64,000 nucleotides of DNA from Catellatospora vulcania (GTDB lineage: Bacteria; Actinomycetota; Actinomycetes; Mycobacteriales; Micromonosporaceae): positions 716,937-780,936 of the forward strand of contig NZ_ML769302.1 of assembly GCF_009720385.1 (NCBI RefSeq), given 5' to 3'. How positions within the stretch are numbered: position 1 is the first letter of the stretch; each line of letters starts with the position of its first letter. The notes below the pieces were generated by a model. That model made no database searches. It was not told the DNA's origin and was given only the letters and a program-made list of their open reading frames with translations. Positions 54,501-63,651 of this stretch are shown in pieces. Position numbers and translations under genes: made by a program.

Positions 54501-54831
54501 CTCCGACACGCAGCGCTTCCAGGTCTGGCTGGCCACCGGCGAGAACGAGGACATCCGGTTCGCGTACGACGGCCGGAAGCTGCCCGGCGGCGCGAAGGTG
54601 TTCGCGGTCGGCGCGGAGAACGCCCTCGGCAAGGGCACGCTGCGCACCGAGAAGCCCGGCCCCGACCTGCGGATCCAGAGCAGCGGCGGGCACCCGGGCG
54701 GCGTGGTGTCGTACACGGTGAAGCTGCGCGGCGTCATGCCCTCCGACGCGCGGGTCACCACCAGCATGACCAGCCCGGAGGTTCCGGGCACGACGGTCGT
54801 GCGCACCCGCATCCCGGTGATCGCCCCATAA
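51526..54831 (+). CDS. Secreted S8 subtilase with PA domain
   Basis: 1101 residues from GTG 51526 (ATG 51532 is also possible). Signal peptide to about residue 30 (CGFALVASVAVIPGGSGAAA), then an I9 propeptide. The catalytic residues are Asp213 (VLDTGAWPEHPSF), His291 (GHGTHTASTAAG) and Ser608 (GTSMSSPHVAGAAALL). A protease-associated (PA) domain is inserted between His and Ser (CAKPAKKGQFTGKIVVCERG), as in the plant/vacuolar-like subtilase subfamily. Fn3-like and beta-sandwich domains fill the last ~400 residues. Probably extracellular and active. No sorting signal is visible. Confidence 0.9.
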   Translation: MKMATFVRISCGFALVASVAVIPGGSGAAAPGGPQKLQPASRATAGRAPTSRLAKTDRSLLDRTDGERIPVLVKLDHDAVASYTGGVPGLAATSPAATGTRLRGGDAEQAYEQYLAQRESRFTSALAAQLPSARVGQRLRTVYGGVALTLPANEVKKLLAVEGVVAVQRDELREPLTDSSSSFIGADVLQSGAGANGAPTSQAGKGVVVGVLDTGAWPEHPSFADQGVLAAPPAKTDGTARRCDFGDNPLTPAKDVFRCNNKLIGGAAFLSAYLEAFPDETYKSARDSDGHGTHTASTAAGDVLASAKVFGVERGPVHGVSPGSWLSVYKVCGANGCMSSDSAAAVAQAVRDGVDVVNFSISGGTDPFSDPVEMAFLDAYAAGVFVAASAGNSGPDAGTVNHLSPWVTTVAASSQRREFSAGLTLQAGTATEQLSGASLTAGAGPAPLVRAGSAPGYKGGVTCAKPAKKGQFTGKIVVCERGGNARVEKGWNVREGGAVGMVLYNPKLQDVETDNHWLPTVHLADQSVLEFLDANANADVTATITAGQANAGTGDVMAAFSSRGPGGLALKPDVTAPGVQILAGHTPTPDANTGGPAGELFQAIAGTSMSSPHVAGAAALLASRHPQWSPGELKSALMTTAVTAVTTEDGKTPAGPHEMGAGRIAVDLADQVTLTVSDSAARMVTLADDEVRAVDLNLPSINAPIMPGRLSTIRTLRNMTDQTMTYAVATTAPESSSISVPATVTVPARGVAPLPVTIYSRAVADGYLSGEIRLTPTTGGPALHLPVAFQPAQGQVTLASTCTAKKVTLARTAQCTVTAANTGYDDAPVDLTTRLDPALAVTGVDGGATVDGPREVSHDSTLQGIEPGRPGVAELDDRVWKPLDVAPDPIGDEEMINYEVPGFGYAGQTYHRLGVVSNGYLVVGGGTAQDVRFEPPGTEGEQAPDPDRPNNVLAPYWADLDGSQADGVRVATVEGGGVEWIVVEWRVNRFGTSDTQRFQVWLATGENEDIRFAYDGRKLPGGAKVFAVGAENALGKGTLRTEKPGPDLRIQSSGGHPGGVVSYTVKLRGVMPSDARVTTSMTSPEVPGTTVVRTRIPVIAP

Positions 54832-54857
54832 GCCCTGCTCCCAGGGCCGACAAGATA

Positions 54858-54906
54858 GGAAGGGCACCTTCACAACGCATAGCGTTGTGAAGGTGCCCTC
54901 CCTTCG
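54858..54906. repeat. Hairpin repeat (family 1, copy 3)
   Basis: Perfect 18-bp arms AGGGCACCTTCACAACGC (54861-54878) and 54882-54899 around ATA, with partial outer pairing. It lies between the convergent subtilase and glxA genes. Nearly identical in its core to 6191-6240. Confidence 0.85.
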
Positions 54907-54919
54907 TCTGCAAGCGTGT

Positions 54920-55873
54920 TCAGCGGGTGCGGAAGGTGTGGCGGTAGTCGGCCGGAGTGGTGTCGAGGCGGCGGCGGAAGTGGTGGCGCAGCGTCGCCGA
55001 GTCGCCGAAACCGGCCCGCGCCGCCACCGACTCCACGCTCAGCTCCGTCTCCTCCAGCAGCCGCCGGGCCAGCAGCAGCCGCTGATGCGTGATCCAGTCG
55101 TGCGGCGTCGCTCCGGTCTCGGCCCGGAACCGGCGCGCGAACGTACGCGGCGCCATGTGTGAACGCGACGCCAGGTCGTCCACGGTCAGCGGCTCGTCCA
55201 GGTGCGTCAGCAGCCACTCCAGCAGCGGCTGCAGGGTGTCGCAGTCCACCTGCTCCGCAATCGGCGCCTCGATGAACTGCGACTGGCCGCCCGCCCGGTG
55301 CGGCGGCACCACCATCCGCCGCGCCAGCTTCGTCGCCACCGCCGCCCCCTGCTCCTGGCGCACCAGGTGCAGGCACGCGTCGATCCCGGCCGCCGTGCCT
55401 GCGCTCGTGATCACCCGCCCGTCCTGCACGTACAGCTCGTTCGGCGACACCAGCGCCGTCGGATGCCGCTGCGCCAGCAACGCCGCGTGCTTCCAGTGCG
55501 TCGTACACCGCCGCCCGTCCAGCAGCCCCGCCTGCCCCAGCAGGAACGCCCCCGAACACACCGACAGGATCCACGCCCCCCGCTCGGCCGCTGCGACCAG
55601 CGCGTCCACCGCCGCCGGCGGCACCGCCGACGTCAGCGGATGCGCGGGCACCGCCACCAGGTCGGCACTCGCCAGCGGCCCCAGATCCGCGTGCGGCACG
55701 ATGCTGAACCCCGACCGCGTCCGGATCGGCCCACCGTCCGGACTGCACACCGCGAACTCGTACGACGGGAACCCGTCCATACTCCGATCGGTCCCGAACA
55801 CCTCGCACAGCACCCCCAGCTCGAACGGTGCGACGTCATCCAGGCCGAGCACGGCCACCCGATACAGCGACAT
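54920..55873 (-). CDS. GlxA-family transcriptional regulator (DJ-1/PfpI + AraC HTH)
   Basis: 317 residues from ATG 55873 (a TTG 9 bases upstream is possible). The N-terminal ~170 residues are a class I amidotransferase-like DJ-1/PfpI domain with a nucleophile-elbow cysteine in SVCSGAFLLGQAGLL. The C-terminal ~100 residues hold an AraC-type double helix-turn-helix (LTVDDLASRSHMAPRTFARR and ARAGFGDSATLRHHF). Such proteins are transcriptional regulators that bind a metabolite in the first domain; the ligand is unknown. It faces the intergenic region before a small membrane peptide and hpt. Confidence 0.92.
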   Translation of the reverse strand: MSLYRVAVLGLDDVAPFELGVLCEVFGTDRSMDGFPSYEFAVCSPDGGPIRTRSGFSIVPHADLGPLASADLVAVPAHPLTSAVPPAAVDALVAAAERGAWILSVCSGAFLLGQAGLLDGRRCTTHWKHAALLAQRHPTALVSPNELYVQDGRVITSAGTAAGIDACLHLVRQEQGAAVATKLARRMVVPPHRAGGQSQFIEAPIAEQVDCDTLQPLLEWLLTHLDEPLTVDDLASRSHMAPRTFARRFRAETGATPHDWITHQRLLLARRLLEETELSVESVAARAGFGDSATLRHHFRRRLDTTPADYRHTFRTR

Positions 55874-56012
55874 GTGACTCAAGCTACTCGATGAATGGCA
55901 GAAATTCGAGGGACCCTGGCATCTCTGCCACTGTCACCCGCGAACCGGACACGAGACACTTGATTCACTCCGGTGCGCACCGGCCCAACCACTTCGAAAC
56001 GGTGAGGCCGTC

Positions 56013-56135
56013 ATGGAGCTGTTCGTCTTCCTACTCGTGTTCCTACTGGTCACCGGCATCGCAGGCCAGTTCGGGATGATCGTCACCAATTCCGACCCCG
56101 ACGTGCGCCAGGACCCCGTCATCCGGCACTCTTGA
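56013..56135 (+). CDS. 40-residue single-helix membrane peptide
   Basis: The peptide begins MELFVFLLVFLLVTGIAGQF, a strong transmembrane helix, and has a polar tail (NSDPDVRQDPVIRHS). GTGAGG stands 6 bases before the ATG, and the hpt start follows the stop by 4 bases, so the two are co-transcribed. I know of no function. The good ribosome-binding site and the tight packing with hpt argue that it is real. Confidence 0.7.
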   Translation: MELFVFLLVFLLVTGIAGQFGMIVTNSDPDVRQDPVIRHS

Positions 56136-56139
56136 CCAC

Positions 56140-56703
56140 ATGGGCTGGTACGACGCGGACATCGACCGTGTGATCATCACTGAAGAGGAACTCCGCGGTA
56201 AGACCGCCGAGCTCGCCAAGCAGGTCGCCGCCGACTACGCGTCGGTCGACGGCCTGCTTCTCGTCTGCGTCCTGAAGGGCGCAGTCATGTTCATGGCCGA
56301 CTTCTCCCGCGAACTCGGCAAGCTCGGCGGCCCCCCCGTCGAACTCGAGTTCATGGCAGTCTCGTCCTACGGCCAGGGCACCACCTCCTCCGGCGTAGTC
56401 CGCATCCTCAAGGACCTCGACCGCGACATCGCCGGCAAGCACGTGATCGTCGTCGAGGACATCGTCGACTCGGGTCTGACACTCTCGTGGCTGCTGAAGT
56501 ACCTGGAGTCGCGGTCTGCCAAGTCGGTCGACGTAGTCGCGCTGTTCCGGAAGCCTGAGGCGATCAAGGTGCCGGTGCCGGTGAAGTACGTGGGGTTCGA
56601 CATTCCTACGGAGTTCGTCGTCGGCTACGGGCTCGACTATGCGGAGCGGTATCGCGAGGTGCCGTACGTGGGGATTCTCAAGCCTGAGGTTTATCAGCGC
56701 TGA
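56140..56703 (+). CDS. hpt: Hypoxanthine(-guanine) phosphoribosyltransferase
   Basis: 187 residues. Salvages hypoxanthine and guanine to IMP/GMP using PRPP. Contains LVCVLKGAVMFMADF, AVSSYGQGTTSSG (flexible loop), the PRPP-binding motif VIVVEDIVDSGLTLSWLL and PTEFVVGYGLDYAERYR, all intact. The ATG at 56140 lies 4 bases after a small membrane-peptide gene. In mycobacteria hpt neighbours tilS. A strong terminator follows. Confidence 0.96.
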   Translation: MGWYDADIDRVIITEEELRGKTAELAKQVAADYASVDGLLLVCVLKGAVMFMADFSRELGKLGGPPVELEFMAVSSYGQGTTSSGVVRILKDLDRDIAGKHVIVVEDIVDSGLTLSWLLKYLESRSAKSVDVVALFRKPEAIKVPVPVKYVGFDIPTEFVVGYGLDYAERYREVPYVGILKPEVYQR

Positions 56704-56722
56704 TCGTGCGTGGTTTCGCTGC

Positions 56723-56802
56723 GCAGGGGGTGCCGCCGGGAACGCTGAGGGCCGCCAAGAGCGGGCGGCCCTTTTTACGCTTTTCCCGGCGGCACCCCCT
56801 GC
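56723..56802 (+). terminator. Nested hairpin terminator after hpt
   Basis: A 20-bp perfect outer stem GCAGGGGGTGCCGCCGGGAA (56723-56742 with 56783-56802) encloses an inner stem AGGGCCGCC/GGCGGCCCT (56748-56756 with 56764-56772) followed by TTTT. The inner part is a canonical intrinsic terminator; the outer stem is unusually long. Its inverted relative is at 57069-57139. Confidence 0.85.
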
Positions 56803-57381
56803 TCCGCTCCGGTAGGAGTGGTTGCGGTGGGTGGGCTTGTGCGGGTTTTTTAGGGTCTGCCACACGGGTAACGCCCCACACTTGGCTACTACCTGGCCCC
56901 ACGGTCACCACACATGTCCTCAAGGACTGTCATGTGGGGCGTTACCTGTGGGGCGCAAGCGAGTTGCGGCGGTCTCCACGGGAGCCGTTGGGGGTTCACT
57001 TGGGTGGTGGGGTTACCTGTGTTGCTATGTCCCTAAAAAGTGCAGCCTGGGTATGGGCTTTCGCGGAACGGGGTAGGGGTCGGGGGAGCGTAAAGGGCCG
57101 CCCGGGTTTGGCGGCCCAGCTCCCCCGACCCCTACCCCGTGGAGCGCCCCCAGGCAGTAGCCTCAACCACCCACTCAGCCGTAAGCGAACACAGGCGTGA
57201 TTTGTCCCGAATGCGGGGGACCTGAGCTGAGAAAACGCTGAACGTTGTGCGATGGGGACCACGCATCAGCCAACCGAAGGTTTCTACGGTGTACCGTCGA
57301 CTAACCGGGCCGCGCCCGGTGAGCTGACCGCCTCTATCGATCAGGAGGACACGGGCGCGAACAAAAGCGTCCGGTAACAGC
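56803..57381. other. Intergenic region upstream of ftsH with further large hairpins
   Basis: 579 bp without a supported gene. A 14-bp stem GGTAACGCCCCACA (56867-56880 with 56933-56946) has a 52-base loop containing its own ACATG/CATGT pair. A third nested hairpin is at 57069-57139. A T-run follows GCGGG at about 56845-56851. The ftsH promoter must lie in the last ~240 bases. Confidence 0.6.
57069..57139. repeat. Nested hairpin, inverted relative of 56723-56802
   Basis: A 21-bp perfect outer stem beginning CGGGGTAGGGGTCGGGGGAG (57069-57089 with 57119-57139) encloses GGGCCGCC/GGCGGCCC (57095-57102 with 57110-57117). Read on the opposite strand, the hpt terminator has the same GCGTAAA(AA)GGGCCGCCCG core. 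Confidence 0.85.
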
Positions 57382-59396
<2,015 letters not shown>

Positions 59397-59400
<4 letters not shown>

Positions 59401-60041
59401 ACGGCGAGCAGGAGCTGGACCACCTCGCCGCCCGCCTGGTCGACGGCTCCCTCACCGGTGTTCCGGTGGAGGAGACCGTCGACCTCGCGCGTATAGAGAA
59501 GGCGGTCCGGGAGATCCTCATCGCGTTGGGTGAGGACCCGGACCGCGACGGCCTGCAAAAGACCCCGTCCCGGGTGGCCCGTGCTTACGCCGAGCTGTTC
59601 GCAGGTCTGCGGGCCAACCCCGCGGACGTGCTGAAGACGACGTTCGAGGCCGACCACGACGAGTTCGTGCTGGTCCGCGATATCTCGATCTTCAGCCTGT
59701 GCGAGCACCACCTGCTGCCCTTCCGAGGCGTGGCGCACGTCGGCTACCTGCCCGGCGAGGACGGCCGCATCACCGGCCTGTCGAAGCTGGCCCGCCTGGT
59801 CGAGGTGTACGCCCGGCGGCCGCAGGTGCAGGAACGGCTCACCTCCCAGGTAGCCGACCTGCTTCAGGACAAGCTCCAGGCCCGGGGCGTCATCGTGGTG
59901 CTGGAGTGCGAGCACATGTGCATGGAGATGCGCGGCATCCGCAAGGCCGGCGCCCGCACCGTCACCAGCGCCGTACGCGGCATCCTGAAGACGGACCCGA
60001 AGACCCGCGCCGAAGCGATGTCCCTGATCAACTCCCGCTGA
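59397..60041 (+). CDS. folE: GTP cyclohydrolase I, probable CTG start overlapping the ftsH stop
   Basis: Makes 7,8-dihydroneopterin triphosphate for folate. Zinc ligands and active site are intact: [39 protein letters not shown] and [12 protein letters not shown] start at GTG 59466 gives 191 residues. The frame is open and G/C-biased in third positions back to CTG 59397, which is 7 bases after GGAGG and overlaps the ftsH TGA as CTGA; this adds [20 protein letters not shown], which looks like the N-terminus of relatives. I therefore favour the CTG start (214 residues). folP/folB/folK do not follow, although they do in many actinobacteria. Confidence 0.88.
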
Positions 60042-60050
60042 CGATCTTCG

Positions 60051-60090
60051 ACGCGCCCGCCCTGCCGTGACCACGGCCGGGCGGGCGCGT
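60051..60090. terminator. Terminator between folE and the FtsK-partner gene
   Basis: 12-bp perfect stem ACGCGCCCGCCC (60051-60062) with 60079-60090, 16-base loop, between convergent stops. Confidence 0.75.
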
Positions 60091-60094
60091 TCGT

Positions 60095-60718
60095 TCAGAG
60101 GACGGCCAGCAGCAGGACCGCCAGCAGCGCCGGTGCGATGCAGGCGAACGCGCCCGCGGCGGCGGTCCGGGGACGGTCCGGGTAGACGGTGCCCACCAGC
60201 AGCCAGCCCGCGCCGAACGCCAGCGGCCCGAGGATCAGCCCGCACACGGCGGCGAAGAACACCTGCGCGCCGTCGGCGGCCAGCCCCGCGATCGCCAGCT
60301 GCACCAGCAGCGCGGTCAGCGCCATCGGCCCGTACACCAGCAGGTTGCGCAGCGTCTGCGAGCCGCTGCCCTCGTCGTCGAACCGGGCCAGCGCGCCGTC
60401 GGCGACCTCCACGTTCGCGCCCGCCTGGCGCAACGCGGCCAGCGCCACCGCCGGTCCGCCGGTGACGGCCTCCGCCGCCGTGTGCAGCTCCGCCGGACCC
60501 GGCTGGAGCACCGGCGGGGGAGCCCCGGCCCGGCTCGCCGTGTCGAGCAGACGGGTGGCCTGCATGCCGAGGCGCGCCTGCACGGTCGGCAACTCGTCGC
60601 GGGCCGCCGCCAGCGCCGACGCCTCGCCCGCGGCCGAATCCGCCGCCTCCCGCCGCACCGTGTCCAGCCGCTGCGCCGCCCCGACATACTCCGCCCAGGC
60701 CGCACTCCGCTCGCTCAC
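60095..60718 (-). CDS. Coiled-coil membrane protein paired with an FtsK-like ATPase, function unknown
   Basis: About 207 residues from GTG 60718 (other GTGs lie just upstream, the farthest at 60739). The first ~110 residues are helical and rich in Ala, Arg and Glu (SERSAAWAEYVGAAQRLDTV), probably a cytosolic coiled coil. Three to four hydrophobic helices follow (NLLVYGPMALTALLVQLAIA and others) to the C-terminus. It lies 25 bases after the FtsK-like gene on the same strand, so it could be its membrane anchor. No recognised domain. Confidence 0.7.
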   Translation of the reverse strand: MSERSAAWAEYVGAAQRLDTVRREAADSAAGEASALAAARDELPTVQARLGMQATRLLDTASRAGAPPPVLQPGPAELHTAAEAVTGGPAVALAALRQAGANVEVADGALARFDDEGSGSQTLRNLLVYGPMALTALLVQLAIAGLAADGAQVFFAAVCGLILGPLAFGAGWLLVGTVYPDRPRTAAAGAFACIAPALLAVLLLAVL

Positions 60719-60743
60719 CACACCACCACCCAGCTCCACTCGG

Positions 60744-62714
60744 TCATGCGGGTTCCTGGGTCAGCGCGGTGAGGACCACCGGCGGATCCGAGGACGGGTC
60801 GCGGGCCTGCCAGAGGCGCTGCCGCAGGGCGGCCAGCACCTGCGCGTCGGCGTCAGGGTCGGGGAAGCGGACCGTCTTCTCATGACCGCGGGTCGCTCCG
60901 CGCGGGCCGCCCAGGCCGCCTGCCGTGTTGACCACCGCGCAGCCCAGCGGCAACGTCGCCGCCGCGTCGTTGGTCGCCTCCAGCACGTCCCCGCCACCCG
61001 GCAGCGCGATCCGCACCGGCACCTGCCCGAACAGCGAATCCCGGCGGACGTGCAGCGCCTCGATGCCGCGCACCGTCTGCGAGCACAGGATCAGATGCAC
61101 GCCGTACGTGCGCCCGCGCCGCCCGATCGACTCCAGCAGCCCGAGCGACTCCGCCGCGACCGGGTCGGAGCCCGCCAGCAGCACCGGGAACTCGTCGATC
61201 ACACAGACCAGCCGGGGCAGCGGCCGCTGCTCGCGAGCCTGCGCGAACCGCTTCACGCCGAGCTCCTCCCACAGCTCCTCACGGCGGCGCAACTCCTCGT
61301 CCAACTCCCGCAGCACCGCCAGGCCGTGCTCGCGGTCGCAATCCATGCCGACCACCCGGGCATGCGGCAACCAGGCCGGATCCGGCTCAGGCCCCGCCAT
61401 GCCCGGCACGAACCGCCCGAACGCCCCGCCCGCCTTGAAGTCCAGCAGGTACAGCGCCAGCTCATCGGGGTCGTACCGGGTGCACAGCCCGTACAGCACG
61501 TTCACCAGGAACGCGGACTTGCCGCCCCCGGACCGGCCGCCGACCAGCCAGTGCGGCGTCAGATCGGCGAACACCAGCGAGATCGGCGTATCGCCGGCCA
61601 GCCCCGCGGTCGTCGACAGCCCCGCCGCCGACGACTCCGCCCACCAGTGGTCCGGATCCGGCAGCAGGTCCATCAGGTGCACCTGGCCCGACAGCGCATA
61701 CCGCTCGGCCAGCTCCCGGCACACCCGCGCCACCAGCTCCGCGGGCGGATCCGGATCGAGCCGCACCGGCACCGACAGCCCCGGCCACGTCGCGGTCGGG
61801 CTCGGCCCTTCGGCACCCGTGCGAGCCGCCGGCACGCCGTCGGCACGAGCCGCCTGCTGCGTGAAAGGCACACCCCCCAGCAGGGCGTACGGGTTACGCA
61901 ACGCGATCTGCGTACTCATCGGCAGCGGGGCCTGCGCCGACGGCAGCGAGGTGTCGGGCGTCAACGGCGGCGGCGGCCAGCCCGCGACGATCAGATGCAG
62001 CCCCGTCGCCGGGCCCGCCTGCGCCAGTGACGTGATCCGGGTCAGCTCCGCACCCTGCACATCCGAAGGCAGCGCGGCGATCAGCAGCAGCATCGTGCAG
62101 TCCCGCCGCCGCGGCCGGGCCGTCGGACGACGCTGCGCCTCCGGCCGGCTCGGGCGTACCCAATGCTCGGCCTCCGCCAGCACGGCCTGCAACCCGGCCC
62201 GGTCCGTGACCGGCGGCGGCATCAGGCCCGCATCGGCCAGCACCCCGAACGGCGCGAACAGCGCCCCGCCGACCGCGTCCACCGCCCGCACCACCAGCGT
62301 GCCCGACGGCGCCGTCGCCAGCAGCCGCAACAGCACCGCCCGCAGCACCCCCGCCACCCGCGGGTCCCGCGAATCGGCGCTGAACGTGAGATGGCCCGTG
62401 CCAAGCAGCGGCAACACCGCCGGGAACTGGGCATCCTCCTGCGGCGCCGCCGTGCCGACCCGGACGAACTCCGGCCGCCGCTGATCGCCCAGCGGCGTAC
62501 CCGCCGGCACCTCGTCCAGCGCGACACCCAGCCAGCCCGGCGTCAGCCGCGCAGCGGCATCACGCAGCCGCTGCGCCAGCGCCTGCTGCTCGGCCAGATC
62601 GGTGCGCGGCGGCGGCAGATAGGTGTCCAACGCGGACGCCGCCGCCTGAGCCACCGCCGAAGCATGCCGGTGCAGGCTCGCCGCCTGGTCGATCCGTGCG
62701 TTCAATCCGGGCAC
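60744..62714 (-). CDS. FtsK/SpoIIIE-like ATPase
   Basis: 656 residues from GTG 62714, which follows GGAGG by about 8 bases. The N-terminal ~100 residues are helical. A first, degenerate ATPase-like domain (GTGHLTFSADSRDPRVAGVL, with the P-loop replaced) precedes an active-looking one with Walker A VGGRSGGGKSAFLVN (Lys399), LALYLLDFKAGGAFGRF and Walker B LVCVIDEFPVLLAG, then a GRTYGVHLILCSQ segment as in FtsK/EccC. No transmembrane helix and no DNA-orienting gamma domain. It is not EccC, which is encoded at 40568-44578. Role unknown: DNA or protein translocation together with the membrane protein encoded downstream. Confidence 0.82.
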   Translation of the reverse strand: MPGLNARIDQAASLHRHASAVAQAAASALDTYLPPPRTDLAEQQALAQRLRDAAARLTPGWLGVALDEVPAGTPLGDQRRPEFVRVGTAAPQEDAQFPAVLPLLGTGHLTFSADSRDPRVAGVLRAVLLRLLATAPSGTLVVRAVDAVGGALFAPFGVLADAGLMPPPVTDRAGLQAVLAEAEHWVRPSRPEAQRRPTARPRRRDCTMLLLIAALPSDVQGAELTRITSLAQAGPATGLHLIVAGWPPPPLTPDTSLPSAQAPLPMSTQIALRNPYALLGGVPFTQQAARADGVPAARTGAEGPSPTATWPGLSVPVRLDPDPPAELVARVCRELAERYALSGQVHLMDLLPDPDHWWAESSAAGLSTTAGLAGDTPISLVFADLTPHWLVGGRSGGGKSAFLVNVLYGLCTRYDPDELALYLLDFKAGGAFGRFVPGMAGPEPDPAWLPHARVVGMDCDREHGLAVLRELDEELRRREELWEELGVKRFAQAREQRPLPRLVCVIDEFPVLLAGSDPVAAESLGLLESIGRRGRTYGVHLILCSQTVRGIEALHVRRDSLFGQVPVRIALPGGGDVLEATNDAAATLPLGCAVVNTAGGLGGPRGATRGHEKTVRFPDPDADAQVLAALRQRLWQARDPSSDPPVVLTALTQEPA

Positions 62715-62831
62715 GCCGACACCTCCGCTGCGTCCTCCCCGGGGGAGGGTAGCGCAGAGCGCCCGATACCTGTCGCAACTACGCGGAAGCAACCGCCGTG
62801 TAAACCCGACAGTTCGACCGTCGATACCGGG

Positions 62832-63107
62832 CTATTCGTCCTTCGACAGGTAGTCGATGAAGCGCGCCCTGATCAGAGGCTCCTGGTCGCCGTAATCGTG
62901 CCCGGTGAACTCCCGCCACAGCGACACCGAGTCGTCGACCGCGGAGCCGATGTCGGCGAGTTCCCGCTCCTCGGTGTCGGGGGAGGTGGGCAGGTGCTTG
63001 AACAGGTCCCAGAAGAAGCCGAGGTCAAGCTTCTCGCGCGCCTTGGTGAAGGCGCGCTCACGCAGCTCCTCGGTGGGCAGGGCATCCAGTTCGGCGAAAT
63101 CGGTCAC
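62832..63107 (-). CDS. Small conserved acidic protein, function unknown
   Basis: 91 residues from ATG 63107, starting MTDFAELDALPTEELRERAF and containing a DLGFFWDLFKHLPTS segment and a HDYGDQEPLIRARFIDYL tail. Helical and acidic, with no signal or membrane segment. It looks like a conserved actinobacterial small protein, but I do not recognise the family. It stands alone. Confidence 0.7.
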   Translation of the reverse strand: MTDFAELDALPTEELRERAFTKAREKLDLGFFWDLFKHLPTSPDTEERELADIGSAVDDSVSLWREFTGHDYGDQEPLIRARFIDYLSKDE

Positions 63108-63208
63108 CCGACCAGCGTACGGGGTGATCCCGTGAGCGGCTTCCCAGTGGGAAGCTGTCCGCCCGTCGCGATCTCGTGCCGGGAGGGGGAGCAGGTTATC
63201 GTCATCGC

Positions 63209-63370
63209 GTGTATGAGACCCCGCCGCCGAAGCGGCCGTCGCCCCTGCTCGGCCTGGTGAAGAAGCCGATGATGCTCGCCATCGCCGGCGCGGCCGTGGC
63301 CCTGCTGCTGGTCATCTTCTGCTGCTGTGGGCTGTGGCTGTTCGGGAACCTCAACACCGGGTCGGTTTGA
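63209..63370 (+). CDS. Small single-helix membrane protein
   Basis: 53 residues from GTG 63209. A short Pro/Lys-rich cytosolic start (YETPPPKRPSPLLGLVKKP) precedes a helix (MMLAIAGAAVALLLVIF) ending in CCCG, and a short polar tail follows. The ribosome-binding site is distant (a GGAGGGGGA run about 18 bases upstream), so the start is uncertain. Function unknown. Confidence 0.55.
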   Translation: MYETPPPKRPSPLLGLVKKPMMLAIAGAAVALLLVIFCCCGLWLFGNLNTGSV

Positions 63371-63651
63371 CGTCGGGTCGTCCACACAGGATCGCACACC
63401 CTGTGCGGAGGGTGTCCGCTCAGCTACGCTGCCCAAGGCATGCTGATGTACGTCGCTCACCTGTGAGGGTGAGCATGGCGGACAAGTCGATGCTGCAGCC
63501 AGCAGTGGACCTGGCCGAGGTGCGGTAGGACGCAGGTGACCTGAGCACTTGTGCCGATGGCGTGCTGGCTGCGCTAGTGCAGTGCAGTTCGCGCGTGGGA
63601 TCTACTTCCTAAGGCGATCGACCATAGACATGACGACGCGAGAATGAGGGC
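63371..63651. other. Intergenic stretch without a supported gene
   Basis: 281 bp. It contains short inverted sequences (ACACAGG..CCTGTG near 63383-63408) and a 17-codon open frame at 63476-63529 with no support. Presumably leader and promoter of the last gene. Confidence 0.4.

Noticed and set aside
60715-60747. 10-codon open frame (MTEWSWVVVW) linking the FtsK-like stop and the next start
   Set aside because: It arises from the overlap of the stop with a GTG-rich leader. Too short and without a ribosome-binding site to support a peptide.
63476-63529. 17-codon open frame in the last intergenic region
   Set aside because: No ribosome-binding site, no recognisable feature, and chance frames of this size are frequent.
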